Assembly: GCA_002292285.1 (NCBI GenBank)
Contig: DBBP01000010.1
Coordinates: forward strand, 1-49,021
DNA from: Proteobacteria bacterium UBA981
GTDB lineage: Bacteria; Pseudomonadota; Gammaproteobacteria; Ga0077536
Direction: 5' to 3'
Length of the DNA: 49,021 bases
The translations under genes and the position numbers were made by a program. Within the stretch, counting starts at the first letter, position 1, and every line of letters begins with the position of its first letter. The notes beneath the pieces were generated by a model, which worked only from the letters and a program-made list of their open reading frames with translations, was not told where the DNA came from and did no database searches. Positions 17,208 through 26,158 of the stretch are shown one piece after another.

Positions 17208-17273
17208 TGCTAATAGTGCCCTTAAATTGCGATCATGAGGCACATAAAGTCTGTACCTGGGTAACAATTAGCA
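17208..17273. promoter_or_regulatory. aceE/Lrp-type regulator divergent control region
   Basis: TGCTAAT (17208-17214) is repeated in inverted form as ATTAGCA (17267-17273), with 59 bp between equivalent positions, in an AT-richer segment between the two divergent starts. Lrp/AsnC proteins bind degenerate AT-rich palindromic sites spaced over such distances, so these may be regulator half-sites. This is inference from position. Confidence 0.35.
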
Positions 17274-17277
17274 CGCT

Positions 17278-17775
17278 ATGCCAAATTTTAAACTTGACCG
17301 CACTGACTACCGAATCCTGCACTTCATCCAGAACGACGGACGGATAGCTAACACCGAGCTCGCCGAGGCGGTGGGTTTGTCCCCATCCCCGTGCCTGCGT
17401 CGAGTGAAAGCGCTGGAGAGTGCAGGCGTGATCAAACGCTACGTCGGCATCGTCGATGCGCACGCGGTGGGTTTACCCATCAACGCGTTTGTCAGTGTGT
17501 CATTGAGCAGCCAAAAGGAATCCGCACTGGACAAGTTTCAGACCCAGGTCACCACTTATGCGGAAGTCATGGAGTGCTATCTCATGACCGGGACTTCGGA
17601 CTACCTGCTGCGCGTGGCGTTGCCGGATCTGGAAAGCTATGAACGCTTTCTGCTCGAGAAACTCACGAAAATTTCCGGAATCGCGAATATCCAGACCAGC
17701 TTCGCCCTGAAGCCCATCGTACAACGCACGGAGCTGCCTCTGCGTGAGCCCGCCCGCCAGGGGCGCCCGATCTGA
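17278..17775 (+). CDS. Lrp/AsnC-family transcriptional regulator
   Basis: The 165-residue protein has the typical two-domain layout. An N-terminal helix-turn-helix (about 5-60) contains L-D-R-T-D-Y-R-I-L and S-P-S-P-C-L-R-R-V-K-A-L-E. A C-terminal RAM ligand-binding domain (about 70-150) has V-M-E-C-Y-L-M-T-G-T-S-D-Y-L-L-R-V. Such proteins form octamers and respond to amino acids or related small molecules. Divergence from aceE suggests that it controls the pyruvate dehydrogenase operon, which is inference. The start codon lacks a strong ribosome-binding site. Confidence 0.92.
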   Translation: MPNFKLDRTDYRILHFIQNDGRIANTELAEAVGLSPSPCLRRVKALESAGVIKRYVGIVDAHAVGLPINAFVSVSLSSQKESALDKFQTQVTTYAEVMECYLMTGTSDYLLRVALPDLESYERFLLEKLTKISGIANIQTSFALKPIVQRTELPLREPARQGRPI

Positions 17776-17844
17776 ATCGACGCCAGGGACTCGCAACCGG
17801 CGCTCAATCAAGGCAGGATCGTGAGCATCACAGGAGGACACACT

Positions 17845-18921
17845 ATGTCGACGACCCAAACCCCGAATCTACCCGGTCAGCTCGGTTCCCCCGCGCTGGC
17901 GTTACGCGATGACCCGCGCGCGGACCCACGCATGATTGCTGCTCTGGCGCCCTTTGGTCTGGACGGACCGCCGCCAGATGCGGGCGTCGACGCGAACTCG
18001 TCGCTGGACGCGCTATACGCCTACGTTAACGCTGCCGAAGCCGGCTTCGAGGCTTTTAATGCAGCCATCTTCACGCCCCTCGAGCCTGTTGCGGGCGTGA
18101 CGTCACGCACCGAGATCATCAAGGGCGTAGACGGCAACGATGTCGCCCTTTACATCCATCGTCCTGAAGGTGACAGCGGTCCGTTGCCATGCATCGTGCA
18201 TACGCATGGTGGCGGCATGGTGTTTTTGAAAGGCTCAGCCCCGGGCTATGCGCGCTGGCGCGATGAACTCGCAGCAGCGGGCATGATTGCCGTCGGCGTC
18301 GAGTTCCGCAATGGCGGCGGCGCGCTGGGTAATCACCCCTTCCCTGCCGGGCTGAATGATTGCGCGAGTGGTGTGCAATGGGTGCACGAAAATCGTGCTG
18401 CGCTCGGCGTGTCGAAAATTATTGTGTCGGGAGAATCCGGTGGCGGTAATCTCAGTATTGCGACCGGCCTGAAGGCGAAAAAGGAAGGTTGGATAGATCA
18501 AATTGATGGCATCTATGCCCAGTGCCCGTATATATCCAATGCCTGGGCACCGAAGAATGGCGACCTGCCCTCGCTATTCGAGAACGACAACTATTTGATC
18601 AACGTCAATTCGATGGGGGGAATGGCGAAAGTTTATGACCCCGAAGGCAAGAACAGCAGCAACCCCTTGGCCTGGCCTTATGCTGCAACAACGGCTGATC
18701 TCACTGGTCTGCCACCGCATGTGATCTCGGTCAATGAACTGGACCCGCTGCGCGATGAAGGCCTCAAGTTTTTCCAGAAACTACTACAGGCTAATGTGCA
18801 GGCGGTCAGCCGCACGGTCAACGGCACCTGCCACGCTGGCGATTGTCTGTTGCGCGCCGCGCTGCCGGATGTCTATCTGGCGACGATCCGTGACATCAAG
18901 GGCTTCGCAGAATCAGTCTGA
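17845..18921 (+). CDS. Alpha/beta hydrolase (hormone-sensitive-lipase-like esterase)
   Basis: The ATG at 17845 is chosen because AGGAGG lies 7 nt upstream; a GTG at 17821 would place that site inside the gene. The 358-residue protein has the oxyanion motif H-G-G-G (about 121-124). The nucleophile elbow is G-E-S-G-G-G with S198. A probable acid is in N-E-L-D-P-L-R-D-E and the catalytic histidine in G-T-C-H-A-G-D. This is the full triad of family IV/HSL esterases, which cleave short-chain esters in the cytosol. A slightly long N-terminal cap (about 100 residues) precedes the core. It follows the Lrp-type gene on the same strand, 69 bp away. Confidence 0.88.
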   Translation: MSTTQTPNLPGQLGSPALALRDDPRADPRMIAALAPFGLDGPPPDAGVDANSSLDALYAYVNAAEAGFEAFNAAIFTPLEPVAGVTSRTEIIKGVDGNDVALYIHRPEGDSGPLPCIVHTHGGGMVFLKGSAPGYARWRDELAAAGMIAVGVEFRNGGGALGNHPFPAGLNDCASGVQWVHENRAALGVSKIIVSGESGGGNLSIATGLKAKKEGWIDQIDGIYAQCPYISNAWAPKNGDLPSLFENDNYLINVNSMGGMAKVYDPEGKNSSNPLAWPYAATTADLTGLPPHVISVNELDPLRDEGLKFFQKLLQANVQAVSRTVNGTCHAGDCLLRAALPDVYLATIRDIKGFAESV

Positions 18922-19003
18922 ATCCAGACGCTGCCATGACTCTGGTGCCGCGCGATAGACATCTAGCGCCGGCATCGGAGCAACGCCCGAAGTTAATGCA
19001 GCG

Positions 19004-20149
19004 CTATGCTGTCGAGGGCTTGAATGCCGTGCGCAGGCCGGCTTGCTCAAGCAAGGGCAGGACGCGTTCGCCGAAGTATTCCAGCTCCTGGAGATAATCG
19101 AGCCAGGTCAGGATCAAGCCTTCAACGCCGAGCTGATGCAGCTCAATCATTTGATCGACAACCTGCTCTGGCGTTCCGATTAGGGGATAACCGCCCCACC
19201 CGGCAATAAAGCGTTCGCCGTATTTTTTTATCTGTTCGTTAAACGATCCGCTTTCCATACCGAGCAGACTCAAGACGTTGTTAGCCGCCTCCCAATCCCC
19301 TTCATCGACAATCCGCTGGTACAGCGCCTGCGCTTCCGCCTCGGTATCGCGACAGCACACCAGCGCATAACTCATCACGCCACACTGTCGTTTATGTCCA
19401 GCAGCACGCGCATGAATGTCACACACGAGTTCGCCAGCTTGTTCGGCAGTCGCGATGGTAATGAAATTAAAGTCGACTTCGCGGGCCGAGAATTCCCGCC
19501 CCTCCTCGGAATTGCCCGCATTCAATAACACCGGATACGGTTGCTGCACAGGCTTGGGCGATAGATACCCTTCCTTGATCGTGAAGTAAGGCCCATTGTG
19601 ATTGAAGTCCTGTTCCGTCCAGGCACGCTTGACGCAGGTCACCCAGTCGCGCGCCATCTCATAGCGTTCCGCATGGGGTAGTTGTTCTTTGCCAAACATT
19701 TCGATTTCGGGGCGAAACCAACCGCAGACGATATTCAATCCGAAACGACCATTGGAAATGTTGTCGATGCTGGCGCCCTGTTTGGCGGCAAACAAGGGGT
19801 GTGCGGTTGGCGTGTGGGAGGTCGCGCAGACCATGATGTGCTCGGTATTGCACGCCATCGCAGTGGCCCAGGTATAGACCTCCATATTGTGAGCGTTGAA
19901 CTGCGTGGTGCCGCCAAAGTGTTTCCAGCGCCCGACCGGCACGAGCATCTCAAAGCCCAATTGATCGGCGCGTTTGGCGATGGCGACATTGTGTGCGTAA
20001 GTCGGTTCGAACGTTGTCTCGGCGTGCGTCATCGTGCAGCCATTACTGCAATTGGCCCCGAAGATGCCGAGTTTCAATGCGTTGCTGTTGTACGCCGGCA
20101 CGTGCGCCTGACGCCATGCAGCGATGTCGTCAGCGTGCATCCGGTCCAT
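19004..20149 (-). CDS. LLM-class flavin-dependent monooxygenase (RutA/SfnG-like)
   Basis: The 381-residue TIM-barrel protein belongs to the bacterial luciferase-like monooxygenases. The N-terminal K-L-G-I-F-G-A-N-C-S-N-G, then R-A-D-Q-L-G-F-E-M-L-V-P-V-G-R-W, and G-R-F-G-L-N-I-V-C-G-W closely resemble the RutA pyrimidine oxygenase and alkanesulfonate/dimethylsulfone monooxygenase branch. These use reduced FMN and O2 to oxidise heteroatom or ring substrates. No other rut genes are nearby, so a pyrimidine role is not supported. AGGA lies 7 nt before the ATG. It follows the acyl-CoA synthetase by 42 bp, so the two are probably co-transcribed. Confidence 0.88.
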   Translation of the reverse strand: MDRMHADDIAAWRQAHVPAYNSNALKLGIFGANCSNGCTMTHAETTFEPTYAHNVAIAKRADQLGFEMLVPVGRWKHFGGTTQFNAHNMEVYTWATAMACNTEHIMVCATSHTPTAHPLFAAKQGASIDNISNGRFGLNIVCGWFRPEIEMFGKEQLPHAERYEMARDWVTCVKRAWTEQDFNHNGPYFTIKEGYLSPKPVQQPYPVLLNAGNSEEGREFSAREVDFNFITIATAEQAGELVCDIHARAAGHKRQCGVMSYALVCCRDTEAEAQALYQRIVDEGDWEAANNVLSLLGMESGSFNEQIKKYGERFIAGWGGYPLIGTPEQVVDQMIELHQLGVEGLILTWLDYLQELEYFGERVLPLLEQAGLRTAFKPSTA

Positions 20150-20191
20150 ACGGTTTTCCTGAATGGTGTTGATTAACAGCGCGCAGCGCGA

Positions 20192-21706
20192 TTACTCGCG
20201 CGGCAACTGATGCTTAACAATTTTGCCGGTGGCATTGTGCGGCAGCTCTGGTACGAACCGAACCGAGCGCGGCACTTTGAACTTGGCGAGATTCGCCTGG
20301 CAGTGCTCCATCACCGCCTTTTCGTCCAACTCAGCATCTGCATCGACCACGATGAATGCTCGCCCTACTTCGCCCCAGGTTTCATCAGGGACGCCGATCA
20401 CAGCGCATTCCGCAACGCCAGCCAACCCGTACAGAACATTTTCAGTTTCCGCAGGATAGACATTCTCACCGCCAGAAATATACATATCCTTCCAGCGATC
20501 AACGATGTAATAGAAACCTTCTTCGTCGACGTACGCGGCGTCGCCGGTGCGTAGCCAGCCGTCGACAAAACTAGACTCATTCGCCTCCGGCCGGCGCCAA
20601 TAACCCGGGGTAACCTGCGGACCGCGGATCTGCAGTTCACCGGTCTCACCGGCCGGCAACGGCTCATCCTTGTCGTCGACAATACGCAATTCGTTATGCA
20701 GAACTTTGCTCCCCGACGAGCCAATCTTGGTCAACGCCTCTGCCTGATCGAGCAACGTCCCCACTGTGCTGGTCTCGGTCATACCCCAACCCTGCTGAAG
20801 CAGAAGATTCTTCTCAGCCCAGGTCTCGAGCAGACTGAGCGGCGCCGCAGCACCGCCGATACCAATGCTCACCAGATGACTAAAATCAGCCTGGGCGAAT
20901 TGCGGCAATTGCGCCATGAACAAAAAGTTGGTGGGTACACCAAACGTGTGCGTGACACCGCTGTTGGGATCGGCAAGCAGCTTCAAACAGGTAGCGGCGT
21001 CAAACTGGCGCATGATCATCGTGGTCGCGCCAAGGTGAAAACACGGCAAGGCGTAAACGCATAAACCACCGACGTGGAACTGCGGCAAAAACACCAGGGT
21101 CGTTGAATTGCGCGTTAACTCTGCTTTCATCGTGCAGTTGATGTTGTTGAACATCTGATTCTGGTACGACAGCTGGGCACCTTTGGGTCGCCCGGTCGTG
21201 CCTGAGGTGTACATCAACACCCAAATATCTTCGAGGGACCGCTCGACCTGCTGATACGACTGCGCATCCGCCGTCATAATTTGCTCGAAAGCACTGTCGT
21301 CACCATCAAGCTTGTGGACCGTGTGCACGATATTGCAGCGCGAGCGCAGCTCTAGTGCGGCATCCGAGAATTCATCGCTGTAGATCAGCAACTTCGGCTC
21401 GGCATCGTTCAGAATGAACTCAAGCTCCGGCACTGCAAGTCGCCAGTTGAGCGGCAGCACCATCGCACCGACCCGTTGGCCAGCGAAAAATATTTCGTAG
21501 ACGTCAGTGGAGTTGTGCGCCAGAACGCTCACGCGATCGCCGGCCACGATACTCGCCTCGTTCTGCATCCACGCGGCGAGTCGGTCAACGCGGTCATGCA
21601 TCTGCGCATAAGTGAAACTGCGCCCGGAGTGCATGTCGATTTGCGCAGTTTTATGCGGGCTGAATTCAGCGTGATGGGCAATCCAGTCATATTGCGGCAA
21701 TGTCAT
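20192..21706 (-). CDS. AMP-dependent acyl-CoA synthetase/ligase
   Basis: The 504-residue protein carries all ANL-superfamily signatures. The P-loop motif Y-T-S-G-T-T-G-R-P-K-G is at about 166-176 and G-W-G-M-T-E-T-S is mid-protein. W-L-R-T-G-D precedes D-R-W-K-D-M-Y-I-S-G-G-E-N-V-Y-P-A-E, and the catalytic lysine motif N-A-T-G-K-I is close to the C-terminus. It activates a carboxylic acid as acyl-AMP and then as the CoA thioester in the cytosol. GAGGAG precedes the ATG. Its place between an MMPL transporter and a flavin monooxygenase suggests degradation or modification of an imported or exported acid. Confidence 0.93.
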   Translation of the reverse strand: MTLPQYDWIAHHAEFSPHKTAQIDMHSGRSFTYAQMHDRVDRLAAWMQNEASIVAGDRVSVLAHNSTDVYEIFFAGQRVGAMVLPLNWRLAVPELEFILNDAEPKLLIYSDEFSDAALELRSRCNIVHTVHKLDGDDSAFEQIMTADAQSYQQVERSLEDIWVLMYTSGTTGRPKGAQLSYQNQMFNNINCTMKAELTRNSTTLVFLPQFHVGGLCVYALPCFHLGATTMIMRQFDAATCLKLLADPNSGVTHTFGVPTNFLFMAQLPQFAQADFSHLVSIGIGGAAAPLSLLETWAEKNLLLQQGWGMTETSTVGTLLDQAEALTKIGSSGSKVLHNELRIVDDKDEPLPAGETGELQIRGPQVTPGYWRRPEANESSFVDGWLRTGDAAYVDEEGFYYIVDRWKDMYISGGENVYPAETENVLYGLAGVAECAVIGVPDETWGEVGRAFIVVDADAELDEKAVMEHCQANLAKFKVPRSVRFVPELPHNATGKIVKHQLPRE

Positions 21707-21781
21707 TTCAACTCCTCATGCGCCGGCGTAGCCAGCGTCTCATTCCTACTAATCAGTAATCTGCATCCAGCAGCGCCGGGC

Positions 21782-24076
21782 TTACTTACCGGCGCTTCGC
21801 GCGCGAGCCTGACGAGCAACGCCGAAACGATGCGCCAGCGCCGGCGTAAACGTCAGGTCCAGCAGCCAGGCCACCACCAAAGTCGCTGCGGCGAGAATAC
21901 CGAACTCTGCCTGACTGCGTAACTCGCCGACGATCAAGGTCACAAATCCCAGCGCCAGCCCGGCGGTTGTGAAACTAACCGGGCGAATAATACCGATTAG
22001 CGCGCGTTCGAGCGCCTCGCCATCGTCGTCACAATCGCGTGCGGCAGCACGCAAGCGCGCAAAGAAATGAATGCTATCGTCAACCGCAATGCCAAGCACC
22101 ACAGAGGCAACCAGACTGGTGGTCAAATTAAGCGTAATGCCACTAAAACCGAGAATGCCAAAGAACGCGAGAATCGGCAGCACGTTCGGGACCAGAGCCA
22201 ACAGGGCCAGCCGTACGGAACGAAATAGCGCGACCAGAATAAGAAAGATAGGAATGAATGCCGCCCCCAGGCTTTTGACTTGTCCACGCGTGACATCGTC
22301 CAGCGTTCTCGCAATCAAATACGAACTGCCCGTCACGGCACCGCGCAAATCCTCAGGGAGTGCTGTCAGGCGTTGTTCAATGCGCGCAGATAGGGCGTTC
22401 AAGTCGGCGCTCGCAACAACCCGCGCGCGCACTTGCAGCAACGTTGAGGTAAAGCCGGGTTCGGCAAAGCGGCGTATGTCCTCCCCGCCACCGAGCAATA
22501 TCAAATGACTGGTAAGACCTGCTGATTCAGGGACCGGGTCATCGTCGATTAGCTCCGGCGCCAACGCCCGCTCCAGCACCCCGATGTAATCTAGCAGCGT
22601 GTAAACCCCGCCAATCTCCGGCTGCAACAGCAGCCACTCTTTCAGTTTGTTCACTTCACGGAGTGCGCGCGGCGTTTTCATCACATCCACCGTGTCGCTA
22701 TCAAGAACTATCTGCAGCGGTACGGCACCGGAGAAGACTGAACTCATGCGCTCGAAGTTCTGCCGCAAAGTACTTTTTTCAGCGAAGTTATCAAGATAAT
22801 CCGTACCCACTTCGATGCGCGTGGTCCCGTAGACCGCCACCAAAGTAAGCAGGATCCCCGCAGCCAGCATGGGACGCCCACGTTTCTGTGCAGTGCTTGC
22901 GAGCCACACGGCCAGTTTGCTGGATGTCTGAACTGCCTGGCCGGTCGTGGGCCGCGCAGGCATCAACATCAGCCCTGCCGGGACCACGCTAAGGGTCGCG
23001 AGCCAGGCGAGCAGCGTCCCAAGGCTTGCGTACAGACCGAAGAGTCGAATGGACGCTATGTCGCTAAACGTCAGGGAAGCGAACCCAATCGCCGTCGTCA
23101 GGGCGGTCAGGGTCACTGGCATAGCCACCTCTGCGAGTGCCGCGGCCGCGGCAGCGGCTCGGCTAGTACCCACATGGAAGTGGCGATCGAAATCGCTGAC
23201 GACATGGATAGCGTACGCGAAGCCGACCACGTAGATGGTCGGCGGCAGGATGACCGTCACATAGTTAAGCGTGTGGCCGTTCGCGACGAAAATCGCGAGC
23301 GTGCCGACCAGTGCAGCAATGTTTGATAACAGCGGTAGTAATAAACCACGGGCGTGGCGAAAGCCAAGCGCCACGACGATTAAGGTCATTGCGATTGCGA
23401 GTGGCATGACGCGATACAAATCGCGCAACAACAAGCGGCTGATTTCGAGGCGCACATAGAGGGGCCCGGACAAGAACTGATCAACCCCGGCCGCTTCATA
23501 GCGAGATGCCTGTTCGATATCGGCGACGATCCCGATAAGCGTTTTAGCCGACAGCTCCGGGTCGAACCGAACTGCCAGCATCGTGCCTTTGCCATCGCCA
23601 GAAACCAGGTAACCCGCGTAGAGCGGATTGTCGAGAATTGCATCGCGCACGGCCTCGGCCGCCGCGATAGTTTCGGGCAGGTCGCTTAAGTAGCCGCGGA
23701 CATCGGAGTAGTCCTCGTAGACTGCGACATGCAGAGCCGTCGCGAGGCTCTCCACATCTCGGACGCCCGGCATGCGCTCGAGTCGTCGCGTGAGGCGCTT
23801 TATTGCCGCCAGTCGGGCCGGAGTAAAAAGGTCGTCCGCAACCCACGCCACAAGGAGTAAATCATCGCTGGTGTAGCGCTCTCGAACTGACTCAAACGTT
23901 GCCAACTCTGCGCCATCGAGCGGCAGCAAGGCGCGTACCGACGGGTCGACCTCGAGCCGTAGGCTGCGATTCGGCCAGTCGATCAGACTCGCCAGCGCGG
24001 CAGCGCTGGCCAGCGCAACCACAAACAAGACCCACGCCGGGTGCGCGAGCAGGTGGCTCTGCCAGGCTTTCAGCAC
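21782..24076 (-). CDS. RND-superfamily MMPL transporter
   Basis: The 764-residue inner-membrane protein has the two-fold RND layout: one N-terminal span, a large periplasmic loop (about 40-210), five or six spans, a second short span and periplasmic loop (about 410-580), then the last spans. The segments G-F-A-Y-A-I-H-V-V-S-D-F and G-I-A-V-D-D-S-I-H-F-F-A-R-L are typical of MMPL/patched-like exporters for lipids and hydrophobic molecules. The start is GTG at 24076 with GAGG upstream. The LolA-like gene 81 bp upstream is a common partner, suggesting lipid or lipoprotein-like transport to the outer membrane. Confidence 0.88.
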   Translation of the reverse strand: MLKAWQSHLLAHPAWVLFVVALASAAALASLIDWPNRSLRLEVDPSVRALLPLDGAELATFESVRERYTSDDLLLVAWVADDLFTPARLAAIKRLTRRLERMPGVRDVESLATALHVAVYEDYSDVRGYLSDLPETIAAAEAVRDAILDNPLYAGYLVSGDGKGTMLAVRFDPELSAKTLIGIVADIEQASRYEAAGVDQFLSGPLYVRLEISRLLLRDLYRVMPLAIAMTLIVVALGFRHARGLLLPLLSNIAALVGTLAIFVANGHTLNYVTVILPPTIYVVGFAYAIHVVSDFDRHFHVGTSRAAAAAAALAEVAMPVTLTALTTAIGFASLTFSDIASIRLFGLYASLGTLLAWLATLSVVPAGLMLMPARPTTGQAVQTSSKLAVWLASTAQKRGRPMLAAGILLTLVAVYGTTRIEVGTDYLDNFAEKSTLRQNFERMSSVFSGAVPLQIVLDSDTVDVMKTPRALREVNKLKEWLLLQPEIGGVYTLLDYIGVLERALAPELIDDDPVPESAGLTSHLILLGGGEDIRRFAEPGFTSTLLQVRARVVASADLNALSARIEQRLTALPEDLRGAVTGSSYLIARTLDDVTRGQVKSLGAAFIPIFLILVALFRSVRLALLALVPNVLPILAFFGILGFSGITLNLTTSLVASVVLGIAVDDSIHFFARLRAAARDCDDDGEALERALIGIIRPVSFTTAGLALGFVTLIVGELRSQAEFGILAAATLVVAWLLDLTFTPALAHRFGVARQARARSAGK

Positions 24077-24157
24077 AAGCGCCTCAGGCCGGCGCCGAGT
24101 TCAGGCACCGGGCACTGTCCGGATCTTGAATCGAGATCGCCACCTGGGAGTAACTTT

Positions 24158-24982
24158 CTAGTTGCTGCGCATCAACTCGGTAAGATTGAACATGGCGTCG
24201 CCCAATTCAGGATCGATGACTACCTCTTGCACAACAAACTCGGTATGAGTGTTGTGTTTGAAATCGACCATCGTCGTGAGATACGGAATCCAGCGTTCCT
24301 GTTCGCGCTTAATTTCGCCACGATTGACCAGTAGTTGCTTGCGTAAGCTGCCATTGACGGCGAAAAAGTCCGCCCGAATCGGCATGCACAGTTCCTTGTC
24401 AACAAAAAAACGCACGACGTCGTATGTGGCATTCTCATCCTGCTTGATAGTCTCCAGCACATAGGCCGGATGTCCGTCGACTACATCGTCATCCATGCGT
24501 TGAACTTTTTCGCGTTCATCGACGCGATAAAAATGTGCAAAATCTTCGTAAGTAAAGTCGGTGCCAAGAATGGAACCGAAAAATGACTCGCCAGTTACCC
24601 GGCGCACGCGTTTCAGGCGCGGTGAATACATCGCATAGTTCGGATCTTCGAATTCATAGTCCTGAATCAACACCGCCAGGCCTTTTTCATCCGGTGGCTC
24701 AAGGACTCTCACCAGAACGCGCGCGTCATCGCCCTCGAAGCGCTTCCAGTACAACTCGCGAATCGACTCACGAACGTAGCCATTGGCACCAGCTACGCGC
24801 ACAAGCTGTACCTGGCTGAGCGTGTTCTCGGGAATCGAGCGCTCTGCACACTCGCGAACCTCCGGGTCCTCGATGCCCGAGGTGTCGAACGCCGGCGATT
24901 GGAAAGACAACGTAAGAAAAACAGTCAGCACGGCCAACTGCAGGCGAATTGCTTTGGGAGCCCAAACGAATTGAGTTGTCAT
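24158..24982 (-). CDS. LolA-like outer membrane lipoprotein-sorting family protein
   Basis: The 274-residue protein begins with a signal peptide (about 1-32) and is predicted to be periplasmic. The core, with L-V-R-V-L-E-P, G-L-A-V-L-I-Q-D-Y, Y-S-P-R-L-K-R-V-R-R-V and F-G-S-I-L-G-T-D-F-T-Y-E-D-F, is characteristic of the 'outer membrane lipoprotein-sorting protein' group. That group has an open beta-barrel like LolA and is usually encoded beside MMPL/RND transporters. It probably carries a lipid or hydrophobic cargo handed over by the transporter encoded next. It is divergent from the methyltransferase gene, sharing a 115-bp control region. Confidence 0.85.
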   Translation of the reverse strand: MTTQFVWAPKAIRLQLAVLTVFLTLSFQSPAFDTSGIEDPEVRECAERSIPENTLSQVQLVRVAGANGYVRESIRELYWKRFEGDDARVLVRVLEPPDEKGLAVLIQDYEFEDPNYAMYSPRLKRVRRVTGESFFGSILGTDFTYEDFAHFYRVDEREKVQRMDDDVVDGHPAYVLETIKQDENATYDVVRFFVDKELCMPIRADFFAVNGSLRKQLLVNRGEIKREQERWIPYLTTMVDFKHNTHTEFVVQEVVIDPELGDAMFNLTELMRSN

Positions 24983-25017
24983 CGGGCAATTCTATGCGCT
25001 AACGGCCGGACGGCAAA

Positions 25018-25053
25018 CCGGCAACCGCCGGAATTGCGGTTCAGACTTATAAT
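25018..25053 (+). promoter_or_regulatory. Methyltransferase promoter region with overlapping hairpins
   Basis: A consensus -10 box TATAAT lies at 25048-25053, 44 bp before the methyltransferase ATG. Two overlapping, mutually exclusive inverted repeats lie just upstream: CCGGC-AACC-GCCGG (25018-25031) and AACCGC-7 nt-GCGGTT (25023-25041). The second would overlap a -35 region, where no consensus hexamer is seen, so an activator or repressor site is possible. Confidence 0.4.
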
Positions 25054-25097
25054 CAGGCAACGTTTAGCCCGTTTTCACAATTACAGGAGAAAAAGCG

Positions 25098-25892
25098 ATG
25101 GATCCAATAGATCAAATGAAGGCTGCCGCGCGCGAAGCCTGGTCCACATTCGGACCGTTTGAATCAATCACGGGCACTGCTGCGCCGGATCTCGTTCGCT
25201 TTGCTGGTATCGATAGTTCGATGCACGTCCTCGATGTCGGCTGTGGCACGGGCGTGGTGGCACTGACGGCGGCCCGGACCGGCGCGCGCACAACCGGCGC
25301 CGATTTATCGCCGGTTTTACTCGACCGCGCGCGAGAAAACGCGGCGCTGGCTAACCTCGACATCGATTTCCATGAAGCCGACGTCGAAGCGCTGCCGTTT
25401 GCGGATGGCGAATTCGATGCCGTCATCAGCCAATTTGGCCACATGTTCGGGCCGCGGGCGGACGTTACCCTTAGTGAAATGCTGCGGGTGCTCAAACCCG
25501 GCAGCACGATCGCCTTTTCGACCTGGCCGCCGGAGCTGTATACCGGTCGCATGTTCACTTTGCTTGGTAAATACCTGCCCGCGCCGCCGCCGGGGACAGA
25601 CTCACCGGTCGCCTGGGGAGAGCCTGCAATCGTTCGCGAACGCTTGAGCGGCGCCGTCGACAACGTCACGTTTGATCGCGGCTGTATGCGATTTCCGGCG
25701 CTGAGTCCGGCCCACATGCGTCAGTTCCTCGAAAGCAATGTCGGACCCGTCACGCGTGCCGCGCAACTTGTCGCCGAGGATCCGGCCAAACAGACGGCAT
25801 TTCGCACAGAACTGGAGGCACTCATCGGGCAATATTTTGGCGACAACGTCGTTCGTCAGGACTTTTTGGTCACGCGCGGAACGAAGCGCTGA
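25098..25892 (+). CDS. Class I SAM-dependent methyltransferase
   Basis: The 264-residue protein has a Rossmann-type methyltransferase fold. Motif I is V-L-D-V-G-C-G-T-G (about 43-51), the acidic end of strand 2 is T-G-A-D-L-S-P, then E-A-D-V-E-A-L-P-F-A-D and D-A-V-I-S-Q-F-G. This resembles UbiE/Methyltransf_11-type enzymes acting on small molecules. The substrate cannot be assigned. AGGAG lies 8 nt upstream of the ATG. It stands alone between a divergent LolA-like gene and a convergent aldo/keto reductase. Confidence 0.88.
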   Translation: MDPIDQMKAAAREAWSTFGPFESITGTAAPDLVRFAGIDSSMHVLDVGCGTGVVALTAARTGARTTGADLSPVLLDRARENAALANLDIDFHEADVEALPFADGEFDAVISQFGHMFGPRADVTLSEMLRVLKPGSTIAFSTWPPELYTGRMFTLLGKYLPAPPPGTDSPVAWGEPAIVRERLSGAVDNVTFDRGCMRFPALSPAHMRQFLESNVGPVTRAAQLVAEDPAKQTAFRTELEALIGQYFGDNVVRQDFLVTRGTKR

Positions 25893-25962
25893 TCTACCTC
25901 GCCCGACGGACATGCCGATGGGTAGATGACACGGGCGACTAGTCGACCAATACCAAACGCGG

Positions 25963-25985
25963 GTGGGCGTGCGACGACACGCCAC
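25963..25985. terminator. Hairpin between convergent methyltransferase and aldo/keto reductase genes
   Basis: GGCGTG (25966-25971) pairs perfectly with CACGCC (25978-25983) across a 6-nt loop, and two more pairs form beyond a bulged G. It lies in the 266-bp convergent intergenic region, where no gene is evident, and could act in both directions. Confidence 0.35.
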
Positions 25986-26158
25986 ACCAGGCTATGCGTC
26001 CTCAGGCGAGGTGTTTTGGTTCGGTAATGCCTCGACGCCGCACGATTCGGCGTGGTTGTTGTCGCGTGGTCGGACCGATCAGGGAAACGATGACCCCGGA
26101 GCCGGCGATGGCCGCTGCGGTTGCGCGCGATTCACACTTGACCGGTTAAGCCCGCGCA

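Noticed and set aside
19004..20149. Calling the LLM protein RutA, pyrimidine oxygenase
   Set aside because: The sequence is close to that branch, but no rutB-G genes are nearby, so only the family is stated.
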